Assembly (NCBI RefSeq): GCF_000234665.1
Contig: NC_018318.1
Span: 1-64,000, forward strand
Direction: 5' to 3'
From: Leishmania mexicana MHOM/GT/2001/U1103
Lineage: Eukaryota; Euglenozoa; Kinetoplastea; Trypanosomatida; Trypanosomatidae
Length of the DNA stretch: 64,000 bases
Shown piece after piece: positions 1 through 8,826 of this stretch (position 1 is its first letter; the number at the start of each line of letters is the position of its first letter). The position numbers and the translations under genes are program-made. Below the pieces are notes generated by a model. It had not been told where the DNA came from and made no database searches. It saw only the letters and a program-made list of their open reading frames with translations.

Positions 1-2320
1 CCTTTTCTTCAACGTTCGTAGGGTGAGTGCGCTTTTCNGTGGTGGGAACACTAACGGTGATCTTTTGTTGCCGAAATCGCCGTTGGGCTGACAGCTGGGA
101 AAGCACACGCGCATCCGCAGTTATTTTCACAGATCAGTGATACGGTGCTTTTATTGGGAGGAAACAGTCTCCTTATCATCACAAAAAGTGATCGTTTGGT
201 ATGCGAGGTTGCCGAGAGCCAGATTATGTTAAAAAATCGTTAGGGAGGCCCGTTGGCAGCTATAGAGCGCATGGGAAGAAGATATGGTAATGGATGACAC
301 AATCAAGAGGCAAAGCAGGGGATGACGGAGGAAAGGGGAAGAAATCTGGCCTGCGCGTGGGGTTCCCGAATGTAGCGCGCCGCGCTAAAGCACAGGCGGC
401 CCGCCGCGTGAAAGGGTCAGAAAAAGAAAAACGCAGTGGCCGCTTTATCTCGCGAGGTTTTTTGCTGCTGAATTCATGGAAAGGCAGGACGCACAGGTGG
501 TTCCGCTGCGTTTTTCTCGGGGCATGAGACGCAATTAGGGAAAGGGGGAAGAGCGGCTCCAAAAAAGACGTTGGTGGTAAGAATACAGGGGAGGCGTTTC
601 GAAGCATCAGGAACTTTTATGCACGACACCGTTCGGGGCGTAATCAAGAGCCTAATCTCCATTCATGTAGTTGTTGCTGTCACAACGTTGTGGGAAAAGG
701 AGAAATGATTGTCAAGGCTTCTTTGTGGATATACGAGGCGCCGAAAAGCCTGAGCCTATCCGCCATTCAGGGCCAGTTAGAGCCGTACACGCCTCATGAA
801 GATGGAGGGAGTATGGCACCTTCGGAGACGTCCATCCACCGAGACCCAAGTGCTGAAAAACAGGAAAGTGAATCTAAAATTCTAAAGGCCACTTATGTCG
901 TCGGCGCCGAGGGCTACTTAGCGAATTTGTGCAAACCCGAGGATCAAGAAGGGCTTTGGCACACATAGCGTGTGGGGAGCGAACCGGGTAGTGAAAGCAG
1001 TTTTATTGGGGTTTTGCATGCCATCAACCGCGGAGTGAGATGCTGTCAGCGACGCGGAGAAACGGGCTTAGAAGAGCAACGTCATCGCCCTGTCTTCAAC
1101 ATGACCCCGCCCTTCCCACTGCACGAAGAGACAGGAATCGGGGATAGTCCTGGGGGAGTCCAAAAGGCATTGCTATGCGAAAGGCGCTGTTGATTGCAAG
1201 GGCTCACCAGGGGCAAGAGCAAACTCAGAAAAGCGAGCGAGGCGCATTGCACAGCAGAAGAAATCCTTCCATATATGTCGGGCAGCGCGACCCTAGTTGT
1301 TGTGAGCTAACGTTTTGCGGGCGCACAGGCTGTTCCCGTGGCGGAAAAGCGTAATAAACGTCGAAAACCTCTCATGAAGTGAAGCGACTTGTAGGATAGC
1401 AATGTTTACGAACAGCGTTCATAAGTGCATGGGCGCCTATAAACCCTGCTTGCACTCTTTGCACGATCTGATTAAATAACTTTGTCAGAGCGTGAAGCCC
1501 GGGCTTCGCTAGGACGAAAGGGAAAGGCGAGCACCCCCAGTTGATGTGACATGGGCAACGCCAGGGGAGCTTGGCTCAGCAGAAACCCCCGCACGGCCAA
1601 TGGGAGACCCGGCTGTTTCGAAGGCTTGCACTCGATGCGGCGACAGGGCCGGCACTCAAAAAGTGAAGCGTTTTGCAAGCGGTCAACCACATGAGTTTCT
1701 GAATCGCTCTCTCAGAGCAGAGTCTCTTATTCCCCCCACCCCTCTTTTATGCCGCCCTGTTGTGTTCTCAGGCCGCTCGAAGATCACCAAGGAGGCAGAA
1801 TCAGCGAGGAAAGCAGCCGTAGTAGCGCCGCACTTGTTGTTCCTCAGCATGTATGGGGAGTAGCGCTACTCTCCGCCGTGAGGAAAGTGTTGGGCACCGT
1901 TCGTTCCCTGCAAACACCTGTGAATTCAGTTTAGGCTGGGGAACGGGGTGGGAAAGTGCGCAGGGGCTTTGGGCTCGCTTTTCGCTTCGGACATAAAGAG
2001 AGATTCATTTCCCTCGAATTCTCGTGTGCGATTTTTCGGATGTTTAGTGTGCGTCGCCAAAAGAATACCTGTCCAGCGCCTTGTAGAGGACCCCCTACTT
2101 TTTGAGTCGGCGGTGCATGCTCCGGTATGAGTGGTGTCGCGCTCATCAGCTTCTTCAGCTGCTTTTCGGAGACAATGATTCATGTTTTTTTTTTTTGAAA
2201 TGCTGTATTGTCCCTCTTCGTGTATCCCTAAATTTTGTTTTTCACACAATCTTCACAAGCCTTTGCAAAGTAATCGTCGTGACGTGCCTGTTGCTGGCAC
2301 TCGGAGTCTACTTTGCCATC
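1..2320. other. gene-poor left end before the first gene
   Basis: No convincing gene. One ambiguous base (N) lies at 39. The longest ATG-started forward frame is 705-968 (87 codons), which matches no family I know and is weak support for a gene. The + strand here is visibly rich in G and A, unlike the C/T-rich gaps further right. No telomeric TTAGGG array is seen. If this is a chromosome end, the stretch may hold the transcription start region of the + strand gene array; that is inference. Confidence 0.6.
2258..2259 (+). promoter_or_regulatory. predicted spliced-leader acceptor AG for RRP4
   Basis: An AG follows a T-rich stretch (about 2176-2257, including an uninterrupted T run) and lies about 60 bases before the chosen ATG at 2321. 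It is the first AG after the tract's T/C-rich end. Mapped only by eye. Confidence 0.45.
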
Positions 2321-3244
2321 ATGTCATCCAGCGTTGTGATTGTGGGTGACTCCATCTGTGGAGGGGAAGCAGATCAGAAGCTGAGCACAAGCTCCGAAGA
2401 AGTGTATCTTCGCGGATTTAACACTTTTGCAGGGAATAACCCCAGTGACCTGGCTCTGTTCCACGAAGGGGCTGGCGAAATTGTGGCTGCCATCAGTGGG
2501 CACATAGAGGTAACCGATCGCGTGATTTCGGTGAAGGGGCTGCTACCGCGGTACCAGCCAGAAATTGGGGATGTTGTAGTGGGGCGGATCTTGGAAGTGA
2601 CAGGAAACAAGTGGCAAGTTGATGTGAACTCCACTCAAACGGCAATTATGCTGCTTTCAAGCGTAACGGAGCCTGGAGGCATACTGCGGCGACGAGGCCG
2701 CGGTGACGAGCTCGGGATGCGCCAGATCTTCGACCAAGATGATCTGGTTGCGGCAGAGGTTCAACGCATCTCTCCGGATGGTGTGATGTCACTGCACACG
2801 CGTGCAGCGGAGAAGTATGGTCGACTGTCAGGACTGGGCATTTTGGTGAGTGTGCGTCCCTCGTTGGTGAAACGCGCGAAGCACCAGTTTGTAGAACTTG
2901 CCGACTACAGCACGCAACTGATCATCGGCATGAATGGTAACATATGGATTTCCTCGATGCAACCCTCTGCTAGCGACGCGGAGGAGACGGAGCACGCCGC
3001 TGACGCACGTCAAAACGTGGCGCGTGTTGCAAACTGCATCAAAACTATGGGTGCGGCGCAAGTTCAGATTCACCCAGCATCGATAGAGGCCAGTGTCGCG
3101 GCGTCATTGGAGGCAGGCTTGTCGGCGTTTGAAGTCTCGCTTGAAAGGCACAGGGATGCGCTTTTGGCACGCGTTGCTGACATGGTAGGAATTCAACACC
3201 GCCGCCCCACTGGCAGCGGCGCTTCCGCGGGAATGCTGGTGTAG
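2321..3244 (+). CDS. RRP4: exosome complex RNA-binding cap subunit Rrp4
   Basis: Predicted 307-residue Rrp4 (EXOSC2), one of the S1/KH cap proteins of the RNA exosome, which guides RNA into the core for 3'-5' processing of rRNA, snoRNA and mRNA. An N-terminal Rrp4-type segment (about 35-80, with GLLPRYQPEIGD) is followed by an S1-like barrel (about 82-165) and a KH-type region from about 166. The run YGRLSGLGILVSVRPSLVKR is a close match to the conserved Rrp4 KH entry. The frame is open upstream to 2102 but has no in-frame ATG before 2321, and the resulting N-terminus fits the family. It is the first clear gene of the + strand array. The last 60 residues are less conserved. Assignment is firm from family knowledge. 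Confidence 0.93.
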   Translation: MSSSVVIVGDSICGGEADQKLSTSSEEVYLRGFNTFAGNNPSDLALFHEGAGEIVAAISGHIEVTDRVISVKGLLPRYQPEIGDVVVGRILEVTGNKWQVDVNSTQTAIMLLSSVTEPGGILRRRGRGDELGMRQIFDQDDLVAAEVQRISPDGVMSLHTRAAEKYGRLSGLGILVSVRPSLVKRAKHQFVELADYSTQLIIGMNGNIWISSMQPSASDAEETEHAADARQNVARVANCIKTMGAAQVQIHPASIEASVAASLEAGLSAFEVSLERHRDALLARVADMVGIQHRRPTGSGASAGMLV

Positions 3245-3702
3245 AGGCGATCAGGTGTATTTTTTTGTTGTTGTTGGAGAGGCGGTGTTTTTTGTGTGGG
3301 ACTATTTTGATTCTTGTTTTGTGTGTGGTTATTTCATTTTTTCGTAACGTTTAACTGCTCGATTTACTTCGAGAAAGGGGCAAGAAAATGAAGCTTATTA
3401 TTTGGAGGCACAAGTCACAGGGTCTCAAGCTGGAGGTCCGTGGAGGCATACGAATTAGACGGAGTGGTGACCTGTCTTTTTATTCTTCATAAGAATGCTA
3501 TAGGACCCGTTTGCGTTGCCAGCTGTTTGCCGCAAGCATTCTTTTGCGAGCTTACGCGCTCGCGGCGGCGGACCTGTTCGCTGCGAATTTCTGCCTATGC
3601 AGTACTTTTCCACTTCCGCTTCTCGTTTTCTCCAAACACAACTGAAGCCGACGTACTTTCAAATCTGTTTAGAGGAGACTTTTAGTTGTTGTGCCTTGTG
3701 CC
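3245..3702 (+). other. intergenic region, RRP4 3' UTR and PI3K 5' UTR
   Basis: T-rich, with TTG repeats at about 3265-3280 and a pyrimidine stretch at about 3607-3640 that could direct splicing of the next transcript. Short open frames cover it, but they have no recognisable domain. Nothing else seen. Confidence 0.6.
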
Positions 3703-6700
3703 ATGTCATTGCGTACACGACTGCGGCTGCCCAAACAGTGGGATAAGTTTCAGGTGAACATTGACGAGGCACTTCAGCAAGAAGAGCTCTCAAGGACTCT
3801 GACAGACAGAGAAATCGGTGCTTTCAATCGGCGGAACCTCCACAACGTCCCAGAGCTCAGTGATCACTTGCGCTCGCTCGTCTTTGGGAGTGAAGAGAGG
3901 GTCACTACCTCTGAGGATATTTCTGCAGTTGTCGAGTATATTGTGGGTCCACAGCGCAAATGGAACAGTAACTGCGTGGAAGTCTGCGAGTTTCGGCGTG
4001 TGATTGGCAGAGCATACATGAACGAATGGAAATCTTTTCAGTCTGTCAATCCATCGGTGCCAGAGCGCCTCGCGATGCGCAGCCTGCCGCAGGCGTTTTT
4101 CGTACCCCCTCTTCCAAAGGCACGAATGGATCTTCTGATGCAGATGTGGCCGAGCAATGCGGAGAGGGGAGATGGCAGCATCTCGATGCGACTGTGGTAC
4201 GTGGATCGCGCAGGGTCTAGATGCTCTTCGAGGCAAAAGTTTCCGTTTGACACTGTCGCCGATGACGCCATCCGGCTCACCATGAGCAGCATACTGGAGT
4301 TCGTGAAGATGGAGGAGAAAACTGGCGGGACGGCGCTAATCTTTGTCTTCCGTGTTAAGGGGCGAAACGAGTACATTTACGGTTCGCAGCCTCTTATCAA
4401 TTTTCGTCACATTCGGGAGTGTGTTAGCAAGCAGGCCGAGATAGATGTGGTCGTGGAGCCGAAAGAAGCGACCCTTTTCACGGCACCACTTTTTCGCCCG
4501 TCCTATCTGCCTCGGGCCCTTGCAAATCCTTGTGACGCACATTCGTCAAAGTCCAGTACCTCTGACATCTGTTTGTGGGACCTGGCCAACAAGCTCTCTC
4601 TCAGGGTTGTCGGCGGTTTTGAAAATCTTGTTATCTCCGCGTCGCGCATGAAGGAGGAAAACGTGCGCGACTCTTCGAACCTGTACTTTGCAGTTCTTGT
4701 GGAGGCGTATGTTGGCACCTGGCGTTGCTGCGAACCCCAAATCACCGGCTGGCAGCTCTGCAAGAATGCAAAGAACAGCCACAGCTTAGCTACGAAGCTG
4801 CAATGGGAGGATGGTGGAAAGGTGTCCTTCAGCATCGATCTGTCAAATGTGCCGAGAGAGCTAAGGCTGTGTTTTACGCTGGTAGCTTCCTCGACCGACA
4901 GAATCGCCGGTACTCGGGCAGCCACTGCAGAGGAGGTGATTGCCGCTGTGGAGGACAACGCTAAGAAACCCGACTATCAAGGCCACTCGGTTTTTTTCCT
5001 GGGTACGGCCGCCACGCAGCTTTTCGATTACGCTGCGGTAATGCGGATGGGTATGTGGCGCATCTACCTATGGGATGGCAAGACCCGCGCGAACCCGATT
5101 GGCTTGAACTCCATCAACCCCGATTCCAACGCGTGCACGTTCGAGGTTGAGTTCCCGTGTTTCGACAAGCCTGTTTGTTTTCCCAGCGGTCGACCCCCAC
5201 AGCGAAAAGAGGAGGATGCTCGGCGAAGCTTTGCTAGCCGTGAGGCCGCCTTGAGCAGCCATCTGATCAACAGCGAAGTAGAACAACTGCGCCAGCTGAA
5301 GCGGGTGCTGATGTACGACCCCCTGGTGTATCTCACGAGTGATGACAAGACTATTCTGTGGAAGTACAGGGAGGCGCTGCTCGGCCGACCAAAGGCAATG
5401 GCGAAGGTGTTGAGTGCGGTGAACTGGCTGATGCCTTTCGATGTGTACGAGGCACACTGTCTTTTGCGTCGATGGTCCCCGCTGGCTGCGTTCGATGCGC
5501 TGGAGCTGCTTGACGCGCATTATGCTGACTTGGTGGTTCGTGAGCAGGCGGTAGAGTACATTGATAAAATGTCGGACTATGAGCTGCGTGGTTGTATTCT
5601 GCAACTCGTGCAGGTACTCAAGTACGAGTCGTATCACTACTCTGCTTTGGCGCGTTTTCTCCTTAGGCGGTCGCTTCGCTCAAACCACATAATTGGCCAC
5701 TACGTTTTTTGGTACCTAGCTGCCGAAGTCAAGAACCTGACCATGTGCGAGCGACACGGACTCCTTTTGGAGGAACTGATCAAGCGCTCCCCGCATCGGT
5801 TGAACTACGTGCGACAAGTGTACGTTTGCAATGAGCTGCTTAAGTGTGCACTGAAGGTGCAGCGGGCACCGAAGAAAGATCGTGTCAAGTGTCTGCGCGC
5901 GAGTCTCGCTAAGGCGTGCTTTCCTGACCGCTTTACTCTCGCTCTGAACCCCTCAATGGAGTGCTGCGCGGTGGATATCGATGAGTGCAAGGTAATGGAG
6001 TCGAAAAAGTTTCCGCTATGGCTTTCTTTTCGGAATCATCTCGATCAAGACGAGCGCTTTTTAATCATATTCAAGTCTGGCGACGACCTCAGACAAGACG
6101 TGCTTACACTGCAGCTGCTGGAGTTCATGGACAGCCTGTGGAAAGCGTCCGGTCTGGACCTTCACCTCATCCCATACGGTTGCATCTCTACAGGAGAAGG
6201 CGTTGGCATGATCGAAGTGGTGTTGAACAGTGACACGATCGCCAATATCACGAGACGCGAGGGTGGGGCACAGGCTGCGTTCAACTTTGACCCGATCATA
6301 AATTGGCTGCGTCACTTCAACCATGACCGAAGTGAGGTGGAGCGGTGCCTGTGGAATTTTGTGCTTAGTGTCGCCGGCTACACGGTGGCTACCTACGTTC
6401 TGGGCATCGGCGATAGACATAATGACAACATCATGCTCCGAGAGGATGGCACCCTCTTTCACATCGATTTTGGCCACTTTCTGGGCAACTTCAAGAGCAA
6501 GTTCGGCATCAAGCGTGAGACAGCACCTTTCATTTTTACTCCCATGTACCTGTATGCGATGGGTGGGTCGAGTAGCCCGATCTTCAAGTACTTTGTGGAC
6601 ATAGCATGCCAAGCGTACAACACGCTGCGGGGGCACAGCAGCGCACTTATGATGCTTTTTATGCTGATGCTCTCTACGGGCATACCGGAGCTACAAACCC

Positions 6701-6846
6701 TGGAGGATATCGAGTGGCTGCGCAGAGTACTTCTTCTTAACTGGACCGATGAGGAAGCCTCCAAGCACTACAAAGGCCTCATCAACGACGCACTGAACAA
6801 TTTTCGAACACTGCTGAACGACTACATCCATATTATGGTGCACTGA
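3703..6846 (+). CDS. phosphatidylinositol 3-kinase with Ras-binding-like, C2, helical and kinase domains
   Basis: Predicted 1047-residue lipid kinase that phosphorylates the 3-position of phosphoinositides on membranes. Domains in order: a Ras-binding-domain-like segment (about 180-250), a C2 domain (about 298-490), a PIK helical domain (about 520-690) and a catalytic domain from about 760. The kinase core is intact: FKSGDDLRQD near 787-796, catalytic loop GDRHNDN (Asp904, Asn909) and DFG at 922-924 in HIDFGHFLG. An RBD-like segment before C2 is typical of class I/II enzymes rather than Vps34, which normally lacks one; this is an architectural reading, not a tested class. The start is the first ATG in the frame; the open frame begins slightly upstream with GTG. 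The C-terminus ends shortly after the kinase fold with no PX or second C2 domain. Head-to-tail neighbours are unrelated in function. Confidence 0.92.
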   Translation: MSLRTRLRLPKQWDKFQVNIDEALQQEELSRTLTDREIGAFNRRNLHNVPELSDHLRSLVFGSEERVTTSEDISAVVEYIVGPQRKWNSNCVEVCEFRRVIGRAYMNEWKSFQSVNPSVPERLAMRSLPQAFFVPPLPKARMDLLMQMWPSNAERGDGSISMRLWYVDRAGSRCSSRQKFPFDTVADDAIRLTMSSILEFVKMEEKTGGTALIFVFRVKGRNEYIYGSQPLINFRHIRECVSKQAEIDVVVEPKEATLFTAPLFRPSYLPRALANPCDAHSSKSSTSDICLWDLANKLSLRVVGGFENLVISASRMKEENVRDSSNLYFAVLVEAYVGTWRCCEPQITGWQLCKNAKNSHSLATKLQWEDGGKVSFSIDLSNVPRELRLCFTLVASSTDRIAGTRAATAEEVIAAVEDNAKKPDYQGHSVFFLGTAATQLFDYAAVMRMGMWRIYLWDGKTRANPIGLNSINPDSNACTFEVEFPCFDKPVCFPSGRPPQRKEEDARRSFASREAALSSHLINSEVEQLRQLKRVLMYDPLVYLTSDDKTILWKYREALLGRPKAMAKVLSAVNWLMPFDVYEAHCLLRRWSPLAAFDALELLDAHYADLVVREQAVEYIDKMSDYELRGCILQLVQVLKYESYHYSALARFLLRRSLRSNHIIGHYVFWYLAAEVKNLTMCERHGLLLEELIKRSPHRLNYVRQVYVCNELLKCALKVQRAPKKDRVKCLRASLAKACFPDRFTLALNPSMECCAVDIDECKVMESKKFPLWLSFRNHLDQDERFLIIFKSGDDLRQDVLTLQLLEFMDSLWKASGLDLHLIPYGCISTGEGVGMIEVVLNSDTIANITRREGGAQAAFNFDPIINWLRHFNHDRSEVERCLWNFVLSVAGYTVATYVLGIGDRHNDNIMLREDGTLFHIDFGHFLGNFKSKFGIKRETAPFIFTPMYLYAMGGSSSPIFKYFVDIACQAYNTLRGHSSALMMLFMLMLSTGIPELQTLEDIEWLRRVLLLNWTDEEASKHYKGLINDALNNFRTLLNDYIHIMVH

Positions 6847-7362
6847 CGCCGTGGTCATGTACTCGAGACATGACTGTTTTTTTTTTCTTTGATAGAATCA
6901 ACCTCTTTAGGCTGCTGATACTTGCATGTGTTTCTGTTTTTCACTGGGAGACACAAAAAAAAGGGAGAGAACACACAAGACGCGCACACCAAGTTACCTG
7001 AAGCGGTCGCTGCGTCCTTCTTGTTTATCTTTTTAATCAGAGGTTTACTTCGAATTTTCATTCGTGTGGTGGTGGGACTGTGCAGCCGGCGGGGCGGAGA
7101 GCGCACTGAAATTCGTGCGCTTTCGATGTAGACCGGAACGACCGCGCGCACACAAGCAGATGTGCATCTGCCACTTTTTTTTTTCAAGGGCGTCTTAAGC
7201 ACCCCTCGTGACACCGTGTACTCCTTCGCTGTGCCTCCGCCTTCTTCTGCTTCTACACGTGCGGTCGACCTACGCTTTCGCCTCCGCTCACTCAAACTTC
7301 ACGTTGCCAGCATCAGTAAAACCACACCCACGAACACGCACGTACACACAAGTAAATCGGAG
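6847..7362 (+). other. intergenic region with poly-T tracts
   Basis: Holds T runs at about 6877-6890 and 7174-7185; the second is followed by AG at 7187-7188, a good spliced-leader acceptor candidate for the next gene. No gene seen. Confidence 0.6.
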
Positions 7363-8175
7363 ATGGTCGCGTGGGGTCCGCTGCAGCGGCGGCTGTTCGC
7401 CTACATTGCTCGCCATCCACAGTTCCAGCAGGCCGTAAGGAACGTGGGGCAGCGCGTGGTGGCTCACCCGACGTTTCAGAAAGCGAAGCAAAGCGCGTAC
7501 TCTGCGTTTGAGAAGGCGGGCACGAGAGCCGCTCGCGGTGGTACTGTGTCAGGCGCGAAAGGGTGTGGTAGTACAGAGGAATCGACGCTTCACGCATGGA
7601 GGCGTAGGATCAACGACGGCTGGCACAAGCACAAGGCTGGCGTAATGAGCTTTATTGCTGCGAACTTTATGGCCATTCTCATATTTGTTCAAGTCAGCCC
7701 AATGATGTGGAACTCCGTGAAGCGCGGCATCCACTACCTTACCGAAGCCCCGTCAAACGCCGAGGGAGAGCGGAAGGAGAAACCCAGAAAGCGAAAAGCG
7801 GAGGCAGCAGAGGAGCAGTCCGGCTTCAAGGCGGAGGCCCCAAACGACACCATGCGTGGCGGGCTTCTTCGAAGTGTACCGTCTCCTCAGACCCCCTGGG
7901 GAAGCCGCACAGAGCACGGCGAACCGGCTTCGAGGCCGTCACAGTCTTGGCAGACATCATCTTCACTCTTCGACGACACTGTCGGCGCCATGCAGCAGCC
8001 AGATGCTCAGCAGTCCTTTAACGAGATGCACAAGGATTTGTTTCGCACTCCGGATGGTAGTGCACAAATCAACTTCGACACATCCTTTTTGGTGAAAATG
8101 GGTGATGAGACCACGTTCACATCCTCTCTAGAGAGAGAAGCACTGACGGGAAGTGTGTCCTCTCATTCGCTTTAA
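7363..8175 (+). CDS. conserved-looking hypothetical protein with one membrane span
   Basis: Predicted 270 residues; I do not recognise the family. The N-terminal 60 residues are basic and amphipathic with no acidic cluster, which could fit an organelle-targeted or membrane-associated segment. One hydrophobic stretch (about 92-115, with FIAANFMAILIFVQ) looks like a single transmembrane helix. It is followed by a strongly basic segment around 130-145 and a polar, probably disordered C-terminal half. The start ATG was chosen because it is the first in frame after the poly-T/AG acceptor at 7187-7188; the longer open frame upstream uses only non-ATG starts or pyrimidine-rich, low-quality sequence. 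Third positions are GC-rich as in the neighbours. A mitochondrial location is a guess. Confidence 0.75.
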   Translation: MVAWGPLQRRLFAYIARHPQFQQAVRNVGQRVVAHPTFQKAKQSAYSAFEKAGTRAARGGTVSGAKGCGSTEESTLHAWRRRINDGWHKHKAGVMSFIAANFMAILIFVQVSPMMWNSVKRGIHYLTEAPSNAEGERKEKPRKRKAEAAEEQSGFKAEAPNDTMRGGLLRSVPSPQTPWGSRTEHGEPASRPSQSWQTSSSLFDDTVGAMQQPDAQQSFNEMHKDLFRTPDGSAQINFDTSFLVKMGDETTFTSSLEREALTGSVSSHSL

Positions 8176-8826
8176 GTTTGTCCACTGCGCCGCCCCACCC
8201 CCTCCTCTCCTTCCATACTCCCTGTTCCCTTTCTCTTACCACCGACCTCCGTAGCTCTCGCTCTAGGTGTTCTCACATAACAATTTGGCTTCGCTCCATT
8301 CCGCCTTTTGCTCGCTATCTGCTACGGCAGTCTAATCGTCTTTCGAGGTTGCTTAGTAGCCGAAGAGCAGTACAAAGAAACAATGTGTTGCCACTTTTTG
8401 CTGTTGGCAGGCGTTTACAGATGCTGAGAAACAAGCCGCTAGAAATAACTGCTGCCTCCCATACCCGTCGTCGGGGAGGGGGAAGGACAACAGCGATGTG
8501 TCGTACTGCTGCGTTCGGCATTGTGCTACTTCTCTTTGTGGTGTGTGCCTTGGTTCCCTCATACACTGTGTCTCTGCACGGTTTACGCCACCTTCTAACT
8601 GCCCTGTCCGACAAAACAAAGGCTGCACTATGCATTCTCAGCACTGACGCGTTTCTTCTCTTCTTTCGTCACATATTTCGCCGTTCTCACTTGTTTGCAA
8701 ACATACGCCACTTGATTTCAGCACTGGCATCAAGTGGAGTCATAGTGGTGGTGGCATTGCATGCGTCACTCCACCCTCTCCTCCCCCTCCTCTCTCTCTT
8801 CCACAGCAACTGAAGGGAAAGCTGTC
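8176..8826 (+). other. intergenic region before JBP2
   Basis: C/T-rich, with short open frames but no recognisable gene. It ends in a long pyrimidine tract at about 8769-8800 directly before the JBP2 acceptor. Confidence 0.6.
8805..8806 (+). promoter_or_regulatory. predicted spliced-leader acceptor AG for JBP2
   Basis: The AG ends CCACAG, right after a ~30-base run made almost only of C and T. It would leave a 5' UTR of only about 20 bases plus the spliced leader. It lies upstream of the ATG at 8827 and removes the longer TTG/ATG upstream reading, so it decides the start. Confidence 0.65.

Noticed and set aside
705..968. 87-codon frame at the left end
   Set aside because: Plausible composition but no domain, no clear acceptor and purine-rich surroundings; not enough to call a gene.
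8178..8813. 211-codon hydrophobic frame between the one-span protein and JBP2
   Set aside because: Begins at TTG, Leu/Ser/Arg-rich text from T/C-rich spacer, and it runs through the JBP2 acceptor region.
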